From an uncultured Myxococcales bacterium (GTDB lineage Bacteria > Myxococcota > Myxococcia > Myxococcales > Myxococcaceae): DNA of 64,000 nt. The position numbers and the translations under genes were made by a program. The stretch lies in assembly GCA_937980205.1 (NCBI GenBank), contig CALJKW010000030.1:1-64000 (forward strand), written 5' to 3'. Below, one piece after another: positions 33,807 to 42,746 of the stretch (its first letter is position 1; every line of letters starts with the position of its first letter). The notes beneath the pieces were generated by a model. That model was not told the origin of the DNA, did not search any database, and saw only the letters and a program-made list of their open reading frames with translations.

Positions 33807-35107
33807 GCCGGCACTATGCCATCGGGGCGCGAAAAGTCTCGTGAAGGCTTTCGAACGATCAGGTTCGCCGTGAACCCCACCAGGAGCAGCACGGCCATCA
33901 ATCTCATGGTCACGTCGTAGGCGTCGGCCTTCGGAACGCCGCTCGCGATCTGCTGCTCGCGCAGGTAGTTCACGAGGACCGGCCCGAGCACGCCGGCGAC
34001 CGACCACGCGGTGAGCAGCCGCCCGTGAATCGCGCTCACGAACCGGGTCCCGAAGAGATCCGAGAGGTACGCGGGGATCGTCGCGAACCCGCCGCCGTAC
34101 ATCGTGAGGATGACGCAGAAGCACGCGACGAACGCGGTCACGCTCTGCGCGGCTCCGGCGAGCGGCACCGCGAAGTAGAGGATGGGGCCGAGCGAGAAGA
34201 AGATCCCGTACGTCAGCTTGCGGCCGAGCCGGTCGGACAGCGAGGCCCAGACGAAGCGGCCGATCATGTTCGAGGCCGAGAGCGCCGACACGAACGTCGC
34301 GGCCGCGTCGGCGTCGATGCCGCCCTTGAAGACCTCCTGGATCATCGCGGAGGCCTGGCCGAGCACGCCGATGCCGGCGGTGACGTTCATGCAGAGCACG
34401 ATCCACAACAGCCAGAACTGGCGCGTGCGCACGGCCTCGGCGGGCGTGAAGCCTTCGGCCTGCGCCGCTGCGGGCGCCGAGCCCGCGGGCGCGAACGAGG
34501 GCGGCGGCGTGCGGAAGCCGAGCGCGCCGGCGACCATGAGCACGAGGTAGAGCAGGCCGAGCACCGCGAACGTGCCGGACAGCGGCAGGTGCTTCATCAG
34601 CAGGCGGGAGAGCGGCGCGGCGATGATGGCGCCTCCGCCGAAGCCCATGATCGCGATGCCCGTCGCCATGCCGCGGCGATCGGGGAACCACTTGATGAGC
34701 GTCGAGACGGGCGTGATGTAGCCGAGACCCAGGCCGATGCCGCCGACGACGCCGTAGCCGGCGATGAGCAGCGGCAGCGCCCTCAGCTCGACGCCGAGCG
34801 CGGCGATGAAGAGCCCGCTCGAGAAGCACGCCGCGGCGACGAGCCCCGAGACGCGCGGGCCGACGCGCTCGAGCCACTGCCCGAACAGCGCCGCCGAGAC
34901 GCCGAGCGAGCCGATCGCGCAGGTGAAGATCCACCCGAGCTCGGACAGCTTCCAGCCGCCCGCTTGCGACAGCGGCAGGTTGAAGACGCTGAACGCGTAC
35001 GCCTGCCCGATCGAGAGGTGGATCGCGAGCGCCGCCGGAGCGACCCACCACCGCGACGTCCCTTCGCTCGCGACGAGCCGCTCTTTCGTGAAGAAGCCGG
35101 GCTTCAC
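33803..35107 (-). CDS. MFS transporter, OFA (oxalate:formate antiporter-like) type
   Basis: A 434-residue inner-membrane protein with 12 hydrophobic helices. Signatures include SIGQAYAFSVFNLPL, GGIGLGLGYITPVSTLIKWFPDRRG (written here in two parts: GGIGLGLGYITP and LIKWFPDRRGMATG) and GGGAIIAAPL. These match the OFA branch of the major facilitator superfamily, which moves monocarboxylates or dicarboxylates. Its substrate here is unknown. It starts 1 bp after the stop of the gene at 35109, so the amidohydrolase, that gene, the transporter and the CX4CH lipoprotein probably share a transcript. Confidence 0.85.
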   Translation of the reverse strand: MKPGFFTKERLVASEGTSRWWVAPAALAIHLSIGQAYAFSVFNLPLSQAGGWKLSELGWIFTCAIGSLGVSAALFGQWLERVGPRVSGLVAAACFSSGLFIAALGVELRALPLLIAGYGVVGGIGLGLGYITPVSTLIKWFPDRRGMATGIAIMGFGGGAIIAAPLSRLLMKHLPLSGTFAVLGLLYLVLMVAGALGFRTPPPSFAPAGSAPAAAQAEGFTPAEAVRTRQFWLLWIVLCMNVTAGIGVLGQASAMIQEVFKGGIDADAAATFVSALSASNMIGRFVWASLSDRLGRKLTYGIFFSLGPILYFAVPLAGAAQSVTAFVACFCVILTMYGGGFATIPAYLSDLFGTRFVSAIHGRLLTAWSVAGVLGPVLVNYLREQQIASGVPKADAYDVTMRLMAVLLLVGFTANLIVRKPSRDFSRPDGIVPA

Positions 35108-35108
35108 G

Positions 35109-36014
35109 TCAGCGGACGGCGTGCATCTCGGGGAAGCGGGTCAGCACCTCGTGGCCTCCGAGCGGAGAGGACCACGCGATGTACGCGCCCATCAGATCGG
35201 TCTCGGCCAGGGCGGCGCGCTCCTCGAGCAGCGCGCGGATCTGCGCGCGGTCGTCGAGGGCGCTGACCCCGCGCAGCTGGCGCCGCGTGCAGAGGACGAG
35301 CGTCATCACCACGTACGCGCTCTCGCCCGAGCCGGGCTCGGCGCTGCGGCGCCCGAAGTCTTCGACCGCGCGCTGGTAGCTCTGCTGGGCGGCGAGCTCG
35401 TCGGCGAGGTCGAGGCGCTCGCCGTAGCCGAAGTGCGTCCACTCGGTCTCGAGGCCGCGCACGGCTTTCGAGAGCTCGCGCACGAGCTGTGCGCGCTCGG
35501 GCGCGGTGGCGGGGTCGGCCTGGACTCCGGCGAGGATGAGCTGCTGCGCGACGAGCTGCCGCGCGGTGGCGTGCATGCCGACGGCGACCACCGAGAGGTG
35601 GAACGGCAGGCGCTGCTGCACCGGCGCCTGGCCCGGATGAGGCGGCGCCTGCGCGGGAGGTGGCGGCGCCTGCGCTTCTTGCTTCGCGGGCCTGGTCGCG
35701 CGGCGCACCAGCCAGACGACGAACGCGACGAGGGCGACGGCGAAGAGGAAGCAGCAGCAGAGGCTGCCCGCGCCGATCGCCTGGAGCTGCTGCTCGGTGA
35801 GCTCCGGCTGACCGGTGGTCTTGCGCGTGTACTTCGGCGCGATGACCTCTTCCTCGCGGAGGACGTCCTCGGGCAGGTCGGGCTCGTCGGGGTCGACCGG
35901 CTCGTCGGGCGCGTCGACGGTTTCCTCGGCGGGCGGGGGAGGCGGCGGAGGAGGCTTCGGTCGGGACGGGTGTTTTGCGCCGACGGTGACGGCGAGCAGC
36001 AGGGCGTAGATCAC
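35109..36014 (-). CDS. Single-span membrane protein, DUF1517-like
   Basis: A 301-residue protein with a weak signal-like N terminus (MIYALLLAVTVGAK), a Pro run at 20-28, an acidic stretch (30-56), a hydrophobic helix at 79-103 containing CCC, and a helical C-terminal domain (HLSVVAVGMHATARQLVAQQ, then AYVVMTLVLCTRRQL). The last domain resembles DUF1517 proteins; the match is by eye. The GTG start at 36014 overlaps the stop of the creatininase-family gene. Function is unknown. Confidence 0.65.
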   Translation of the reverse strand: MIYALLLAVTVGAKHPSRPKPPPPPPPPAEETVDAPDEPVDPDEPDLPEDVLREEEVIAPKYTRKTTGQPELTEQQLQAIGAGSLCCCFLFAVALVAFVVWLVRRATRPAKQEAQAPPPPAQAPPHPGQAPVQQRLPFHLSVVAVGMHATARQLVAQQLILAGVQADPATAPERAQLVRELSKAVRGLETEWTHFGYGERLDLADELAAQQSYQRAVEDFGRRSAEPGSGESAYVVMTLVLCTRRQLRGVSALDDRAQIRALLEERAALAETDLMGAYIAWSSPLGGHEVLTRFPEMHAVR

Positions 36015-36757
36015 GTCGCCTCCACGATGGCGCCTTCGGAGACCTCGGCGAGGATGTCGAGCAGGCGGTGGCCTTCTTCGGCCGTCGCCGCGGCGGGGGC
36101 GCCGAAGTAGGCGTCGGGGCCTCCGCACTCCTGGAAGTTCTTCGCGCCGGCTTTGATCTTCGCGGGGAGATCGACCGCGAGCTCGGGCAGGCTCTTGCGC
36201 GTCGCCTCGTCGACGAGCTGCGGAGCCGCCGCCATCATCAGCGCCGTCTCGTACAGGCCGGCGTGGCTGCCGCCGTGCGTGAACTCGGTGCCGAGCCGCG
36301 GCCCGTGGGGTTTCTTGCGGTGGTCGGGGACGACGATGACCGCGCCCGTCTTCTCGCGCGTGAGCTTCGCGGCTTCGTGCACGACGGCGAAGTGGGCCGG
36401 CTCGAGGTGGTGGTTGATGACGCCGATGCGCTTGAAGCCGTGACGCGCGATGCCCTCGAGGACGCCACAGATGAGGCCGCGCGTGGCGTCGGCGGAGAGG
36501 CTCACCGTGCCGGCGAAGGCGGAGGCGAAGTCGGTGAGGCCGTAGGCGATGGCCGGGAAGATGACGGTCTCGCGGCTCTTCTGCGAGAGGCGCGCGCCGA
36601 CGCGGCGGCAGACCTCTTCGGCGATGACGACGTCGACGCTCAGGGGCAGGTGCGGGCCGTGGGCTTCGGTCGAGCCGACCGGCAGCAGCGCGATGGCGCC
36701 CGAGTCGGCGAGGGCTTTGACGCGAGGCCAGGACAACGTAGCGGCGACATGAGTCAT
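36011..36757 (-). CDS. Creatininase-family amidohydrolase
   Basis: A 248-residue enzyme with the family's metal ligands: GSTEAHGPHLPLSVD (Glu31, His33, Asp42), NHHLEPAH (His117, Glu119) and GGSHAGLYETALM (His165, Glu170). The HxE in the second motif is as in true creatininase, where many relatives have GG. Relatives hydrolyse creatinine, formamides or peptide precursors, so the reaction is open. The ATG at 36757 is preferred to a GTG at 36766. It is first in a run of four coupled genes and follows REP copy 2. Confidence 0.82.
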   Translation of the reverse strand: MTHVAATLSWPRVKALADSGAIALLPVGSTEAHGPHLPLSVDVVIAEEVCRRVGARLSQKSRETVIFPAIAYGLTDFASAFAGTVSLSADATRGLICGVLEGIARHGFKRIGVINHHLEPAHFAVVHEAAKLTREKTGAVIVVPDHRKKPHGPRLGTEFTHGGSHAGLYETALMMAAAPQLVDEATRKSLPELAVDLPAKIKAGAKNFQECGGPDAYFGAPAAATAEEGHRLLDILAEVSEGAIVEAT

Positions 36758-36767
36758 ACCCACCACC

Positions 36768-36868
36768 GTTCACCCTGAGCGGAGCGCGCAGCGCGGAGTC
36801 GAAGGGGGCCCGCAGAGGCACCTCGGGCCCGCTTCGACTCCGGCCTTCGGCCTCCGCTCAGCGCGAAC
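36768..36868. repeat. REP-like palindromic element, copy 2 (paired arms)
   Basis: The left arm gttcaccctgagcggagc...cggagtcgaaggggg pairs with the right arm gcccgcttcgactccgg...ctccgctcagcgcgaac. Mini-hairpins are gcgc-gca-gcgc on the left and ggcc-ttc-ggcc on the right. Compared with copy 1, the mini-stem bases change on both sides together. It occupies the gap between the acyl-CoA ligase stop and the amidohydrolase start. Confidence 0.9.
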
Positions 36869-36890
36869 GGAGGTCGCTTCGAGCTCTGTC

Positions 36891-38423
36891 TCACTTCCGC
36901 AGCTCCGTCTTCAGCACCTTGCCGCGATCGCTGCGCGGCAGCGCGTCGATGAACACGACATCGCGAGGCGCCTTGAACGGGGCCAGCTTGTCGCGCACGT
37001 GCGCCTTCAGCTCCTCCGCGAGCGCGTCGCCACCGGTCTTCCCCGCGTGCAGCGCGACGAACGCCCTCGGCTTGTCGAGCCCGTCCTTGTCCTTGAAGCC
37101 GACGACGGCGGCCTCGCGCACCGCGGGGTGCTGCAAGAGCGCGTTCTCGACCTCGACGGGCGAGAGCCACTTGCCGCCGACCTTGAGCATGTCGTCGCCG
37201 CGGCCGCAGAAATAGAAGTAGCCCTCTTCGTCCTGCTGGAACTTATCGGCGCTGACGCACCAGTCGCCCCGGAAGGTCTGCTTCGACTTCTCGTGCTGCT
37301 GCCAGTACTCGAGCGCCATCGAGTCGCCGTTCACCCACAGCGTGCCGACCTCGCCGCGCGGCAGCTCGCGCCCCTCGTCGTCGCAGACCTTCGCGCGGTA
37401 GCCCTCGACGATCTTTCCCAGCGAGCCGAGCTTCACGTCTACCAGCCGGTTGGTGATGAAGATGTGGAACATCTCAGCCGACCCGATGCCGTCGAGCACC
37501 TCGACGCCGGTCGTCTTCTTCCACTTCTGGTACAGCTCGGCCGGCAGCGCCTCGCCCGCGCTCACCGCGAGGCGAATGCTGGAGAAGTCGATCTTGTCGA
37601 CCTGCGGCGCCGAGACGACCTGGTTGAGCGAGGTCGGCACGGTGATGAGCATCGTCGGCCGGTGCCGCTGAATGACCTCGAACAACATCTCGGGCGAGCC
37701 CTTCTCGCGGAACAGCACGCAGCTGCCTCCGGCGATGAGCGGGAAGAGCAGGTTCGAGCCGAGCGCGTAGCCGAACGCGAGCCGTGGAACGCTGAACGTC
37801 TTGTCGTTCGGCGAGTAGCCGATGACCTTCAGCGCATACAAGAGCGCGTTGAAGACGAAGTCGTGGTGCTTGTGCACCGCCGCCTTCGGAAAGCCGGTCG
37901 AGCCCGACGTGTAGAGCCACACCGCCGGATCATCGCGGTGCGTCGGCGCGAACGAGTGATCCGGCGTCGCCACCTTCAGCGCCGCGTCGTACGTGCCGCC
38001 CGCGACGAGCACGTGCTTGAGGTGGGGGCAGTCCTTCCACACCGACTCGACGACCGGCATCGCCGTCTGGTCCGCGACGAGGATCTTCGCGCGCGTGTAG
38101 TTCAGGTAGTAGCGGGCCTCGTCGGCCTTGATGTCCGGGTTGACCGCGCTGACGACGCCGCCGGCCTTCACCGCTCCGAGCCAGGCGCTCGCGAACTGGG
38201 GGATGTCGGGCAGCATCAGGAGCACGCGCTGCTCGAGCTCGAGGTCGTGCGCCTTGTAGACGGCGGTCGCGCGGTTGGTCGCGTCGGCGAGCTCGCCGTA
38301 GGTGATGATCTCGTCCTCGAAGAAGATGGCCGGGGCGTTCGGCTGCTCGCGCGCCTTCCGGTACAGGAAGACCTCGGCGAGGTTGAGCTGCTCGGGCAGG
38401 TTGAACGGGTCGAGCTCCGTCAT
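36891..38423 (-). CDS. Benzoate-CoA ligase-family acyl-CoA synthetase
   Basis: A 510-residue ANL-superfamily enzyme. The P-loop-like A3 motif is LYTSGSTGFPKAAVHKH (about 171-187), A5 is DGIGSAEMFHIF, and A8/A10 are GRGDDMLKVGGKWLSPVEVE and LPRSDRGKVLKTELRK, with the catalytic lysine near the end. The motif forms fit the benzoate/aminobenzoate-CoA ligase branch, which makes aryl-CoA from acid, ATP and CoA. The ATG at 38423 has an AAAGGAG ribosome site. It could feed the acyl-CoA operon at 43929-46973. A fatty-acid substrate is the alternative. Confidence 0.83.
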   Translation of the reverse strand: MTELDPFNLPEQLNLAEVFLYRKAREQPNAPAIFFEDEIITYGELADATNRATAVYKAHDLELEQRVLLMLPDIPQFASAWLGAVKAGGVVSAVNPDIKADEARYYLNYTRAKILVADQTAMPVVESVWKDCPHLKHVLVAGGTYDAALKVATPDHSFAPTHRDDPAVWLYTSGSTGFPKAAVHKHHDFVFNALLYALKVIGYSPNDKTFSVPRLAFGYALGSNLLFPLIAGGSCVLFREKGSPEMLFEVIQRHRPTMLITVPTSLNQVVSAPQVDKIDFSSIRLAVSAGEALPAELYQKWKKTTGVEVLDGIGSAEMFHIFITNRLVDVKLGSLGKIVEGYRAKVCDDEGRELPRGEVGTLWVNGDSMALEYWQQHEKSKQTFRGDWCVSADKFQQDEEGYFYFCGRGDDMLKVGGKWLSPVEVENALLQHPAVREAAVVGFKDKDGLDKPRAFVALHAGKTGGDALAEELKAHVRDKLAPFKAPRDVVFIDALPRSDRGKVLKTELRK

Positions 38424-38662
38424 GACGTCTCCTTGGCTTTCGAGCGCAGGAACAACAGCGCGCCGGCGCCGACGAGGGCGCAGCCGGTCGCGGCGAGGGC
38501 CTGCAGGCGGCCGACCTCGTGCGCGGTCTGCTCGGTGAACGCGCACTCGGCGTGGCCTCCGTCTTCACACTTCACGCGCATGTACGAGATCGACGACACG
38601 CCGAGGTACACCGCTGCGATGAGCAGGGAGGCCGCGAGGCTGCCGATGATCACGCGCTTCAT
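38420..38662 (-). CDS. Small two-helix membrane protein
   Basis: An 80-residue protein with hydrophobic helices at about residues 4-24 (VIIGSLAASLLIAAVYLGV) and 52-70 (AATGCALVGAGALLFL), and a Cys pair in the loop (KCEDGGHAEC). No family is recognised. The ATG at 38662 is chosen; a GTG three codons upstream (38671) is possible. Its TGA overlaps the ATG of the acyl-CoA ligase, so the two are cotranscribed. Confidence 0.55.
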   Translation of the reverse strand: MKRVIIGSLAASLLIAAVYLGVSSISYMRVKCEDGGHAECAFTEQTAHEVGRLQALAATGCALVGAGALLFLRSKAKETS

Positions 38663-38693
38663 CGAACGCACGAGCTTGTAGACTGATCCGCCG

Positions 38694-39788
38694 ATGAAAA
38701 TCCTCTACGGAGTGGTGGGCGAAGGCATGGGTCACGCCACGCGCTCCCGCGTGATCCTCGATCACCTGACGAAGCACCACGACGTGCACATCGTCGTCTC
38801 GGGCCGCGCGCGCGACTACCTCGCGAAGCACTTCGAGAACGTCCACAACATCTGGGGCTTCACCATTCAATACGAAGGGAACTCGGTGAAGAAGTGGCAG
38901 ACGGTGCTCAAGAACCTCTCGGGCGCTGTGACGGGCTGGCCGCAGAACGTGAAGAAGTACTTCGAGCTGGTCGACGAGTTTCACCCCGACGTCGTCATCA
39001 GCGACTTCGAGACGTTCAGCTACCTGTTCGCGAAGAACCACTTCCTGCCGGTCATCAGCGTCGACAACATGCAGATCATCAACCGGTGCAAGCACGACCC
39101 GTCGCTGCTGGCCGGTCACGAAGACGCGTTCGAGATGACGCGCTCGATCGTGAAGTCGAAGCTGCCCGGCGCCTTCCACTACATCATCTCGACGTTCTTC
39201 TACCCGGAGGTCCGCAAGGACCGGACGACGCTCGCGCCGTCGATTCTCCGCCCCGACATTCTCTCGGCGAAGAGCGAGCCCGGCGAGCACCTGCTCGTGT
39301 ACCAGACGTCCACCACGAACCAGGCGCTCGTCGCGGGGCTCGAGGCGAGCAGCCTGCCGTGCCGGGTCTACGGCATGCGCCGCGAGATCACCGCGCCCGA
39401 GGTCGAGGGCAACCTCACGTTCATGCCGTTCAGCGAGAAGGGCTTCATCGACGACCTGCGCACCGCGCGCGCCGTCGTCGCCGGCGGCGGCTACACGCTG
39501 ATGAGCGAGGCCGTCTACCTGCGCAAGCCGATGCTCTCACTGCCCGTCGAGGGCCAGTTCGAGCAGGTCCTGAACGCGCTGTACCTCGAGCGCTTAGGCT
39601 ACGGCATGTACGCGAAGGCGTTGGACGGCGACGTGCTCAAGGAGTTCCTCTCTCGCGTCCCGAAGTGCCAGGAGGCGCTGAAGGGCTACTCTCAGGACGG
39701 CAACACGAAGCTCATCGCTGCCCTCGACGAGCAGCTCGAGAAGGCGTACGCCCGAAAGGGCACGTGGCAGGAAGTCACTCACCAGTGA
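38694..39788 (+). CDS. MurG-like glycosyltransferase (MJ1255/TIGR00661 type)
   Basis: A 364-residue GT-B fold protein. The N-terminal glycine loop is GEGMGHATRSRVILDHL, the acceptor domain has DVVISDFETFSYLFA and ISVDNMQIINRC, and the nucleotide-sugar site is GGGYTLMSEAVYLRKPML followed by QFEQVLNALYLERLGYG. This matches a family of predicted glycosyltransferases related to MurG but with no fixed substrate. The ATG at 38694 is divergent from the small membrane gene. A hypothetical gene follows 10 bp later. Confidence 0.82.
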   Translation: MKILYGVVGEGMGHATRSRVILDHLTKHHDVHIVVSGRARDYLAKHFENVHNIWGFTIQYEGNSVKKWQTVLKNLSGAVTGWPQNVKKYFELVDEFHPDVVISDFETFSYLFAKNHFLPVISVDNMQIINRCKHDPSLLAGHEDAFEMTRSIVKSKLPGAFHYIISTFFYPEVRKDRTTLAPSILRPDILSAKSEPGEHLLVYQTSTTNQALVAGLEASSLPCRVYGMRREITAPEVEGNLTFMPFSEKGFIDDLRTARAVVAGGGYTLMSEAVYLRKPMLSLPVEGQFEQVLNALYLERLGYGMYAKALDGDVLKEFLSRVPKCQEALKGYSQDGNTKLIAALDEQLEKAYARKGTWQEVTHQ

Positions 39789-39798
39789 GAGGTCCAGC

Positions 39799-41451
39799 AT
39801 GCCGATGAAGATCACTCCGAAGGTCGTCACGTCGACGCCGCAGACTGCCGCTTCCCTCGAGGTCGCGAAGCCGCCCGCCGCGAAGAGGCCCGACAGCTCG
39901 TTCGGTCCGCCCGCAGCCGGCGGAGCACAGCCGCCCGAGCTGAAGTCCGGTCCGGTGGGCGCGACCTCCGTCGATCGCGCGCAGACCCTGCTCGCGAACC
40001 TGAGGGCCTCGGCGGCGATGCTCGGCGGTGGCCCGGCCGTCGACCGCTTCAAGTCCGACCTGCAGATCGCGCAGCGGCTCATCAGCGGCAGTGGCGCCTC
40101 GGCGTACGGAAAGCTCAGCCAGGTGCTCGACCGGCTGGCCGACGCGCTGTACCGCGCGGGAGACGGCACGCTCGAGCTGCCGGCGGACCTGAAGGCCGAC
40201 GTTCAGCGCGGCTTCATGGCGACGTACCTCGACTACCTCGGCGAGCTCGGCGGGGCCCTCGAAGGGTGGCTCGCGGCTGCGCAGGCGACCCCGAACGCGC
40301 AGACGTTCGAGACGCTCGAAGAGCGCACGCGCTACGCCGCTTCGGCCGCGCGCGGCAGCGGCAAGGCCGAGAACGAGCAGTTCGGGCGGCTCGCGGACGA
40401 CCTGTACGCGGCGGTGCCTGGCCTGGCCGGGCCGGTGAAGGAGGCCCGCGCGAAGCTCCAGCTGCACGCGGAGATGGTCCGCCAGAACCGGCTCGATCTC
40501 ATCGGGGTCGACAACGGCGGCTTCCCGATGGTCGAGCGCGCGAAGCTCTTGTCCTTCGACGAGTCGCAGCTCGACGCGGCGGGGCTGAAGCAGCGGCTCG
40601 ATGCCGTCGAGAAGGCGGTGAAGGAGGGCGGGGGCAACTTCGCCGGCGCGCTGCTCTCCGAGGTGAACCTGAAGCTGTTCTCGCTCGAGCTGTTGATTCC
40701 GCCGTTCGGCAAGCCGCTGGCCGACGACGCCGAGCTCGCGAAGCGGCGCGCGGCGGCGAAGAACCCGGTCGCGCCGCTGTCGCTCGCCGAATACCAGTCG
40801 GCGAAGGCGCGCATCGAAGCGCTGAAGCCGGCCGTCTGGGCGGCGGCGTTCGCGGCGCAGATCTCCGAGGCCCAGCTGTTGTTCCGGCAGAACCTCGAGG
40901 GCACCCGGAACCTCGGCGACACCGCGGCGCGCCTGAGCCTCGCGCCGAACGCGACGCCCGAGCAGCGGCTCGCCGCGCAGAAGCTGCTGGTCGACGTCAC
41001 GCGCCGCGACCTCGACGCGCGCCAGAAGGCGGTCGACGAGATCTCGGCTTCGGTGTCCGCTGGCGCCGTGCTGACCGAGGACCAGGAAGAGCTCCTGCGC
41101 GCGTTCACGCAGCTCCCGGCGCAGTTCGCCCCGCGAGGGGAGCTCGCGACGGTCGCCGCCGAGGTGAAGGGCGATCTCGACCAGCGCATCCAGACCTACG
41201 ACACGGCGCGCGCGGCGCTCGGGGGGCTCGTCGAGGGGCGCTTCGATGCGACCCGCAAGGCGATCGAGGCCGAGCGCAGCGCCGTCGAAGCGCTGCCTTT
41301 GGACCAGCAGGACGCGCAGTGGCAGGCGCTGTCGCAGAAGCTCGCGCCGCTCGACGTGCTGAGCATGTGGATGCCCGAGGCGCTGTCGCGGCCGGCCGAC
41401 GCGCTCTCCGACGTGATCTGGTCGAGGGCGACCGGTCAGACGATGGACTGA
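39799..41451 (+). CDS. Hypothetical large helical protein
   Basis: A 550-residue protein with no signal peptide or membrane helix. The first 55 residues are disordered (Pro, Ala, Lys, Ser). The rest is predicted by eye to be nearly all helical, rich in Ala, Leu, Glu and Lys, with repeated segments such as LLANLRASAAML, RLADALYRAG and AALGGLVEGRFDATRKAIEAE. I do not recognise a family. A GAGAGG ribosome site precedes the ATG. It is coupled to the glycosyltransferase, and its 3' end overlaps the convergent MgtC-type gene by 16 bp. Confidence 0.7.
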   Translation: MPMKITPKVVTSTPQTAASLEVAKPPAAKRPDSSFGPPAAGGAQPPELKSGPVGATSVDRAQTLLANLRASAAMLGGGPAVDRFKSDLQIAQRLISGSGASAYGKLSQVLDRLADALYRAGDGTLELPADLKADVQRGFMATYLDYLGELGGALEGWLAAAQATPNAQTFETLEERTRYAASAARGSGKAENEQFGRLADDLYAAVPGLAGPVKEARAKLQLHAEMVRQNRLDLIGVDNGGFPMVERAKLLSFDESQLDAAGLKQRLDAVEKAVKEGGGNFAGALLSEVNLKLFSLELLIPPFGKPLADDAELAKRRAAAKNPVAPLSLAEYQSAKARIEALKPAVWAAAFAAQISEAQLLFRQNLEGTRNLGDTAARLSLAPNATPEQRLAAQKLLVDVTRRDLDARQKAVDEISASVSAGAVLTEDQEELLRAFTQLPAQFAPRGELATVAAEVKGDLDQRIQTYDTARAALGGLVEGRFDATRKAIEAERSAVEALPLDQQDAQWQALSQKLAPLDVLSMWMPEALSRPADALSDVIWSRATGQTMD

Positions 41452-42725
41452 ACGGCGATCGCCGCGCCGCCCGCGGCGAGCATCAGCGCCGAGGTCAGGC
41501 CGACGCGCGCGGACAGCCCGCGCGTTCCGATCGCCATCGTGATGCCCTGCTTCGTGAGCGTGTTCGCGAGCACCGCGATGAAGACGGCGATGACCGCGAC
41601 CTGCGCGGCGATCTCGTTGCGCTGCGCCATGCCCGCGACGCTGAGCGTGATGGCGTCGACGTCGGCGAGGCCGGCGGTCAGCGACGTGACGTACAGGGCG
41701 ACGTCACCGAACTGATCCTGCGCCCAACGCGAGACCAGCATCACGCCGATGATCGCCGCGCCGAACTTGAGCGACTCGGAGAGCTCGAACGGGTTCTTGA
41801 GCGCAGGCTCGTTGCCCTTCGCGGCCTCCTTCCGGCTGCGCACGTAGAGCACCACGCTGCACAGCGCGCCGGCGACGGCCATCGCGATGAAGGGCGCGAG
41901 CAGCCGGGGCAGCACCTCGCGGCCGGCCGCGGCGACGAGCACGAGCACGCGCAGGGCCTTCACCGAAGAGGCGGCGGTGATGGAGAGCGCCGAAGCGTCG
42001 GCGAGCGTCGGCGTCTGCCGGGTGTGCCGCGACGCCGCGAGCGTCACCGCCGTCGACGACGCGAGGCCGCCGACGACGCCGGTGATGAGCAGGCCACGAC
42101 CCGGCCCCAAGATGCGCGAGGCCGCGTACCCGACGAAGCTGACGCCGGCGATCAGCACGACGTTGAGGCCGATCTTCCACGGGTTGAGGACGCCGTAGGG
42201 ACCGAGCGGCTCGTTGGGCAACAGCGGCAGCACCACCACCGCGATCAGCAGGAACTTCACCGTCGCGATGACGTCGTCGCGCGAGATCTTCTGCGTCACC
42301 GTGTGGAGGTACGACTTCGCCGACAGCAGCATCGTGGTGACGACGGTCACCGACGCGACGGCGAAGATCTTCTGCGTCGTGTGGCGGAAGACGTCGGTCG
42401 TGCCCGCGAGCACGCCGAGCAGGAACGTGAGGAGGAACGCCCCTTCCGACGTGATGCCCTGCGGCTCGTCGGAGGGCTCGTCCTTTCTGCCGGCGATCGT
42501 GAACGCCAGCATCGCCACGGCGGCGGCGATGAACGGCCACGGGCCGAGCGACCTGGCGAGCGAGCTCGAGACCGCGCCGGCGAGCGCGAAGATCGGGAAC
42601 GTGCGGATGCCGCCGATGAAGTGCGCGCGGCCGCTCGGCGCGTTCGAGTGCTCGCGCTCGAGGCCGATGAGCAGGCCCGCGAACAGCGCGAGCGCGTACG
42701 AGACGTAGGGTTCGAATTCCTCCAC
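41436..42725 (-). CDS. MgtC/SapB-DUF4010 membrane protein
   Basis: A 429-residue polytopic inner-membrane protein. The N-terminal MgtC-like part has ALALFAGLLIGLEREHS and GGIRTFPIFALAGAV, then KSYLHTVTQKISRDDVIATVKF. The C-terminal DUF4010 part has GPGRGLLITGVVGGLASSTAV and SLTAGLADVDAITLS. Proteins of this architecture are widespread; MgtC itself is linked to magnesium limitation and ATP synthase control, but the role of the fused form is unknown. It begins at a GTG at 42725, 21 bp after the lipoprotein gene upstream. Confidence 0.85.
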   Translation of the reverse strand: MEEFEPYVSYALALFAGLLIGLEREHSNAPSGRAHFIGGIRTFPIFALAGAVSSSLARSLGPWPFIAAAVAMLAFTIAGRKDEPSDEPQGITSEGAFLLTFLLGVLAGTTDVFRHTTQKIFAVASVTVVTTMLLSAKSYLHTVTQKISRDDVIATVKFLLIAVVVLPLLPNEPLGPYGVLNPWKIGLNVVLIAGVSFVGYAASRILGPGRGLLITGVVGGLASSTAVTLAASRHTRQTPTLADASALSITAASSVKALRVLVLVAAAGREVLPRLLAPFIAMAVAGALCSVVLYVRSRKEAAKGNEPALKNPFELSESLKFGAAIIGVMLVSRWAQDQFGDVALYVTSLTAGLADVDAITLSVAGMAQRNEIAAQVAVIAVFIAVLANTLTKQGITMAIGTRGLSARVGLTSALMLAAGGAAIAVQSIV

Positions 42726-42746
42726 TCTTGGCAGAGGTTTACTTCG

